Shown: positions 28,463 through 30,917 of the stretch, one piece after another | Layout of the letters: the number at the start of each line of letters is the position of its first letter | Position numbering within the stretch: the first letter of the stretch is position 1 | Assembly: GCA_049999765.1 (NCBI GenBank) | Contig: JBNGIQ010008662.1 | Coordinates: 1-30,917 of the forward strand | DNA from: Phaeoceros laevis | Lineage: Eukaryota; Anthocerotophyta; Anthocerotopsida; Notothyladales | Length of the DNA: 30,917 nucleotides | Direction of reading: 5' to 3' | Notes under the pieces: generated by a model | Seen by the model: the letters and a program-made list of their open reading frames with translations, nothing else | What the model was told of the DNA's origin: nothing | The model's database searches: none | Translations under genes and position numbers: made by a program

Positions 28463-29275
28463 CAAATGCTTCGTGGTCTTACCTACAGCAGTCGGCCGTC
28501 CTATCACAGCACTGTCTGGCACCCTGATTTCGTTTATCTTCCTAGCAATGGACGGTATTCCTTCCGGCCCACTGCTGGGTGGGGGGGGGAGTGCCCAGGA
28601 TTTTATCATCAGGATTCAGGCGGATTCAGGCATATGCCATTGCAGGAGGATGGAAGTGACCAGGCAGGTACGAGGGATTGCTCTGACTGCCATGCACCAG
28701 GGTGCAGGGTATCCACTATCACCAGCACCAAAGCCTGAAGCATTCGCATGGACTATGGGGTCACAGACAAGGGTTATGGGACCACTATGTTTCAATTCTT
28801 GATCTTAGACAAGGATTCAATCAGATCTGCTTGGAGGAGGAAGACTGCCTTTCACGGCAGTAGCCAATTGTGGGAATGGCCTGTTCTTCCCTTTGGCCTG
28901 AAAATGCACCCATTGCCTTTCAGAGGGTCATGGACCAGGTGCTGGCGGGGTCTGATCACCTTAAGCTACATAGATGATGTGTTGGTTCATAGTAACACTT
29001 TTGCAGATCATCTCTTGCACTTAGAAGATTTGTTTCTCAGGTTGATCAAGGCGAATTTACGGTATCATCCAGCCAAGTGCAAATTGGCAACGGATACTGT
29101 AATTTATCTTGGGCACAGGATTGTTCCTGATGGCATGATGCCACACATGGCCAAAGTGGATGCAATTAACAAAGTGGCTGCCCCACAGGATGTGCCTAAG
29201 CTTAGAGCATTCATCGGGCTATGCAACTACTACAGGTTTATGTGCTGGAGTTTAGCCGGGTCGCCAAGCCTTTGA
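28463..29275 (+). pseudogene. Gypsy reverse transcriptase (badly frameshifted)
   Basis: After the methyltransferase, the N-terminal part of RT is scattered over frames (28463-28790), with a G-run at 28581-28588 as one likely slip site. Motif A is recognisable as ILDLRQGFNQI (about 28795-28830, third frame). Then LPFGLKMHP and APIAFQRVMDQVL give motif B in two frames. SYIDDVLVHS (about 28968-28998) is the catalytic box, with IDD. The thumb and connection follow (AKCKLATDTVIYLGHRI, KLRAFIGLCNYYRFM). It is clearly Ty3/gypsy-type. It is inactive as it stands. Confidence 0.85.
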
Positions 29276-29930
29276 ATAGGCTGCTGAAAAAAGACACTCC
29301 ATGGAAATGGGATCAAGGTTGCCTGGAGGCATTTGAGAGTTTGAAGAAGAGCCTGACTGAGCAGCCACTGCTGAGGAGGCCCGATTTCAGCAAGGCTTTC
29401 ATCCTCCACACGGAGTGGTCAGGCCTGGGGATAGGTGCAGTGCTTACAGAGCAAGATGCCGGCAGTGAAGAACATGTGGTTGCATATGCGTCTCGCAGCA
29501 ATAATCAAGCTGAGTCCAATTATTCATCGTATGAAGGAGAATGTTTGGTGGTAGTCTGGGTAGTGTCCCATTTCCGGCCCTATCTGTACGGTAGAAAGTT
29601 TGTTCTATTCACCGATCATCAACCTTTGAAGTGGTTAATGACTAACGATAAGCTCAGTGGCAAGCTGGCCAGGTGGGCTTTCATTCTTCAGGAATACGCG
29701 TTTGAGGTGGTGCATCGTGCGGGTGTTACACACCAGAATGCCGACATGTTATCAAGGAGTCCAGACCCATCCTCGGTGGATTTGATAGAAGCCCGTATGG
29801 ACCATGATGAACATGTCAAGTTGCCTGCCACAGCAGCAACTTACCTGGCGTGTTTAGTGAATGCTGTTAGTTTGACTGCTACTTCAAGGCGGGATGTTTG
29901 GCAAGATCATGAGACTATGCACTTTCTACG
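29221..29930 (+). pseudogene. Gypsy RNase H domain and linker
   Basis: This domain is in one open frame (29221-30141). KPLNRLLKKDTPWKWDQGC and EAFESLKKSLTEQPLL are the RT-RNase H connection. The RNase H shows FILHTEWSGLGIGAVL, where the usual TDAS is TEWS, YEGECLVVVW with the Glu, and LFTDHQPLKWLM with the Asp. HQNADMLSRSP is the normal end of the domain. The first catalytic Asp is replaced by Glu, so activity is doubtful. The frame continues towards integrase. Confidence 0.87.
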
Positions 29931-30163
29931 AACAGGTGTGTACCCACAAGGCATCAACGCCTCACAGCGGGATCGAATCCAGCAGCGGGCTAAGAGATAT
30001 GAGTGGAGGAAGGATCATTTGGTTAGATTGCTGCCGGAGGGTGAACGGTTAGTACCTCCCGAACGGATCGTGTTGGGCTTATCCAACAGGTGCATGCAGA
30101 ACTTGGTCATTTCGGTATCAAAAGGACCTACAGTCCTCTAGCTCTGCATTACCACTGGGTAGG
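29931..30163 (+). pseudogene. Integrase N-terminal fragment
   Basis: YEWRKDHLVRLLPEGERLVP is the typical linker before the integrase zinc-binding domain. After a frameshift near 30075-30085 the sequence reads QQVHAELGHFGIKRTY, giving the two His of the H2C2 finger. Similarity stops at about 30163 (HYHWVG), before the two Cys and the whole catalytic core. The element is 3'-truncated or interrupted here. Confidence 0.75.
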
Positions 30164-30390
30164 AAAATAGTAAATAAGCTTTCGTAAGTTATTTATTATT
30201 TAAATAGCCAATAAATAGGCATCGTAATTTAATTAATTATTTTAGAAATAATTAGTTACGAAACGCTACCGCGTTTTGTATAAGGTCACAACCGAACTTA
30301 ACCGTCGTGTGTCCGTCCACGGTTAGTACCTCAAATTCACTGCGTTTATCAATTTACTGCACATGTTATACTCGCCATAGGTTGCTTGGA
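30164..30390. other. AT-rich sequence at the broken end of the gypsy element
   Basis: A sharp change to AT-rich sequence occurs here. An imperfect inverted pairing of CTTTCGTAAGTTATT (about 30179-30193) with TAATTAGTTACGAAACG (about 30249-30265) is visible. It may be the end of another inserted element or a deletion junction. No gene is seen. Confidence 0.45.
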
Positions 30391-30394
30391 CTTA

Positions 30395-30500
30395 TTGCTA
30401 CACTTGCTGACTTTGCTACACTTGCTGACTTGGTTACACTTCTATTTGGCTTGCACTTGTTACTTGGACTGCTTTTGCTACTTGGGCTACATTACTACTT
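30395..30500. repeat. Degenerate 18-bp tandem repeat
   Basis: TTGCTACACTTGCTGACT occurs at 30395-30412 (last base shared with the next block) and again 18 bases later at 30413-30430. More degenerate TTGCTAC/CTTGG-type words continue to about 30500. Hydrophobic-looking ORFs over it are by-products of the repeat. Confidence 0.6.
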
Positions 30501-30581
30501 ATTTATGCTATACACTACTTCATCTGCTAAGCTTTGACAGAAAGAGGCGGAATCCCATGGTGATGGTCCACATCCACCCCG

Positions 30582-30746
30582 AGCCAGAAAATGACTACCC
30601 TCTCTTAGGATGAAGGACAGTTGTCCACATCCTCATCTAGCCAGAAAATGACTACCCTCATCTAGCCAGAAAATGTCTACCCTCATCTAGCCAGAAAATG
30701 ACTACCCCCATCCGGATGAAGGACAGTTGTTCACATTCGAGATCAT
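30582..30746. repeat. 25-bp tandem repeat with higher-order duplication
   Basis: The unit AGCCAGAAAATGACTACCCT plus CATCT starts at 30639, 30664 and 30689 (25-bp period), with a further partial copy at 30582. An outer sequence, GGATGAAGGACAGTTGT followed by CACAT, occurs at about 30608 and again at about 30713, roughly 105 bp apart. This indicates a higher-order repeat. Confidence 0.8.
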
Positions 30747-30917
30747 CACAGCTACAGAAGCACATATGGGCCCTGGCCGTAAATCATCTTCGCACACTAA
30801 GCTTCAAACGAAGGTGCAAGAGGAAAGCGGGAAGTTCCCTTTGCTGAATATAATATTTTCCTTTAACCCATTTTCCTATTTCTTTGGAAAGTTTTTTGTT
30901 TCTTCTACGTTTTCGCA
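30747..30917. other. Right-end flank
   Basis: This is non-repetitive sequence to the window edge. I see no coding or RNA feature. Confidence 0.35.

Larger units (their letters stand above)
15713..30163 (+). mobile_element. Ty3/gypsy element carrying a DNA methyltransferase, split by an L1
   Basis: The order on the plus strand is Gag with two zinc knuckles (15713-17651), the L1 insertion (17652-26049), protease (from 26065), unknown linker, cytosine-5 DNA methyltransferase, RT, RNase H and the first part of integrase, ending near 30163. The frame at AAG AAG GGT GGT CGG (17637-17651) resumes at the duplicate (26050-26064), which shows that both halves are one element. The 3' end (integrase core, any LTR) is missing and is replaced by AT-rich repeats. 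Several frameshifts and at least one nonsense mutation mark it as inactive. From memory, methyltransferase-bearing retrotransposons are known from dinoflagellates and Klebsormidium. Confidence 0.88.

Noticed and set aside
30307-30613. Hydrophobic small ORFs resembling membrane peptides
   Set aside because: Leu/Leu-Thr runs come from the 18-bp tandem repeat, and both overlapping frames look alike.
30582-30746. CRISPR-like array
   Set aside because: Repeats are directly adjacent with no unique spacers of constant length, in a eukaryotic context. It is a minisatellite.

Overview
The window looks like nuclear DNA of a streptophyte (green plant lineage). The only host-type gene is a spliced poly(A)-specific ribonuclease (PARN) gene with about eleven short-intron exons. 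Nearly everything else is retrotransposon sequence: a plant-style L1 LINE, a chromodomain Ty3/gypsy element (chromovirus), two copies of an RNase H-bearing LINE, and a Ty3/gypsy element that carries a cytosine-5 DNA methyltransferase. From memory, methyltransferase-bearing retrotransposons have been reported in dinoflagellates and in the charophyte alga Klebsormidium. A charophyte is therefore a plausible source, but this is inference.

Layout. 76-3768 (-): PARN. 4027-5068 (-): 5'-truncated LINE copy A with an RNase H domain and an (AAAC)n tail. 5069-6720: non-coding, with a 32-bp palindrome, a GC-rich inverted repeat of about 38-bp arms, a second LINE-like tail with (AAAT)n, and a duplicated unit of about 130 bp. 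About 6722-9345 (-): decayed LINE copy B (reverse transcriptase, RNase H, zinc finger). 9645-14188 (-): decayed chromovirus (gag, protease, RT, RNase H, integrase, chromodomain). 14189-15712: mostly unassigned, with a 46-bp palindrome. 15713-30163 (+): Ty3/gypsy element with gag, protease, DNA methyltransferase, RT, RNase H and the start of integrase. It is split by a full-length L1 at 17652-26049 whose two very long ORFs are open. 30164-30917: AT-rich sequence and tandem repeats.

How it fits together. The L1 is flanked by a 15-bp target-site duplication (17637-17651 and 26050-26064). Removing the L1 and one duplication copy rejoins the gypsy reading frame exactly, so the halves at 15.7-17.6 kb and 26.1-30.2 kb are one older element and the L1 is the youngest insertion. 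The methyltransferase region keeps motifs I, IV, VI, VIII, IX and X in canonical order between protease and RT. It is one open frame except for a TAG immediately after the catalytic cysteine codon. This element is the most unusual content of the window.
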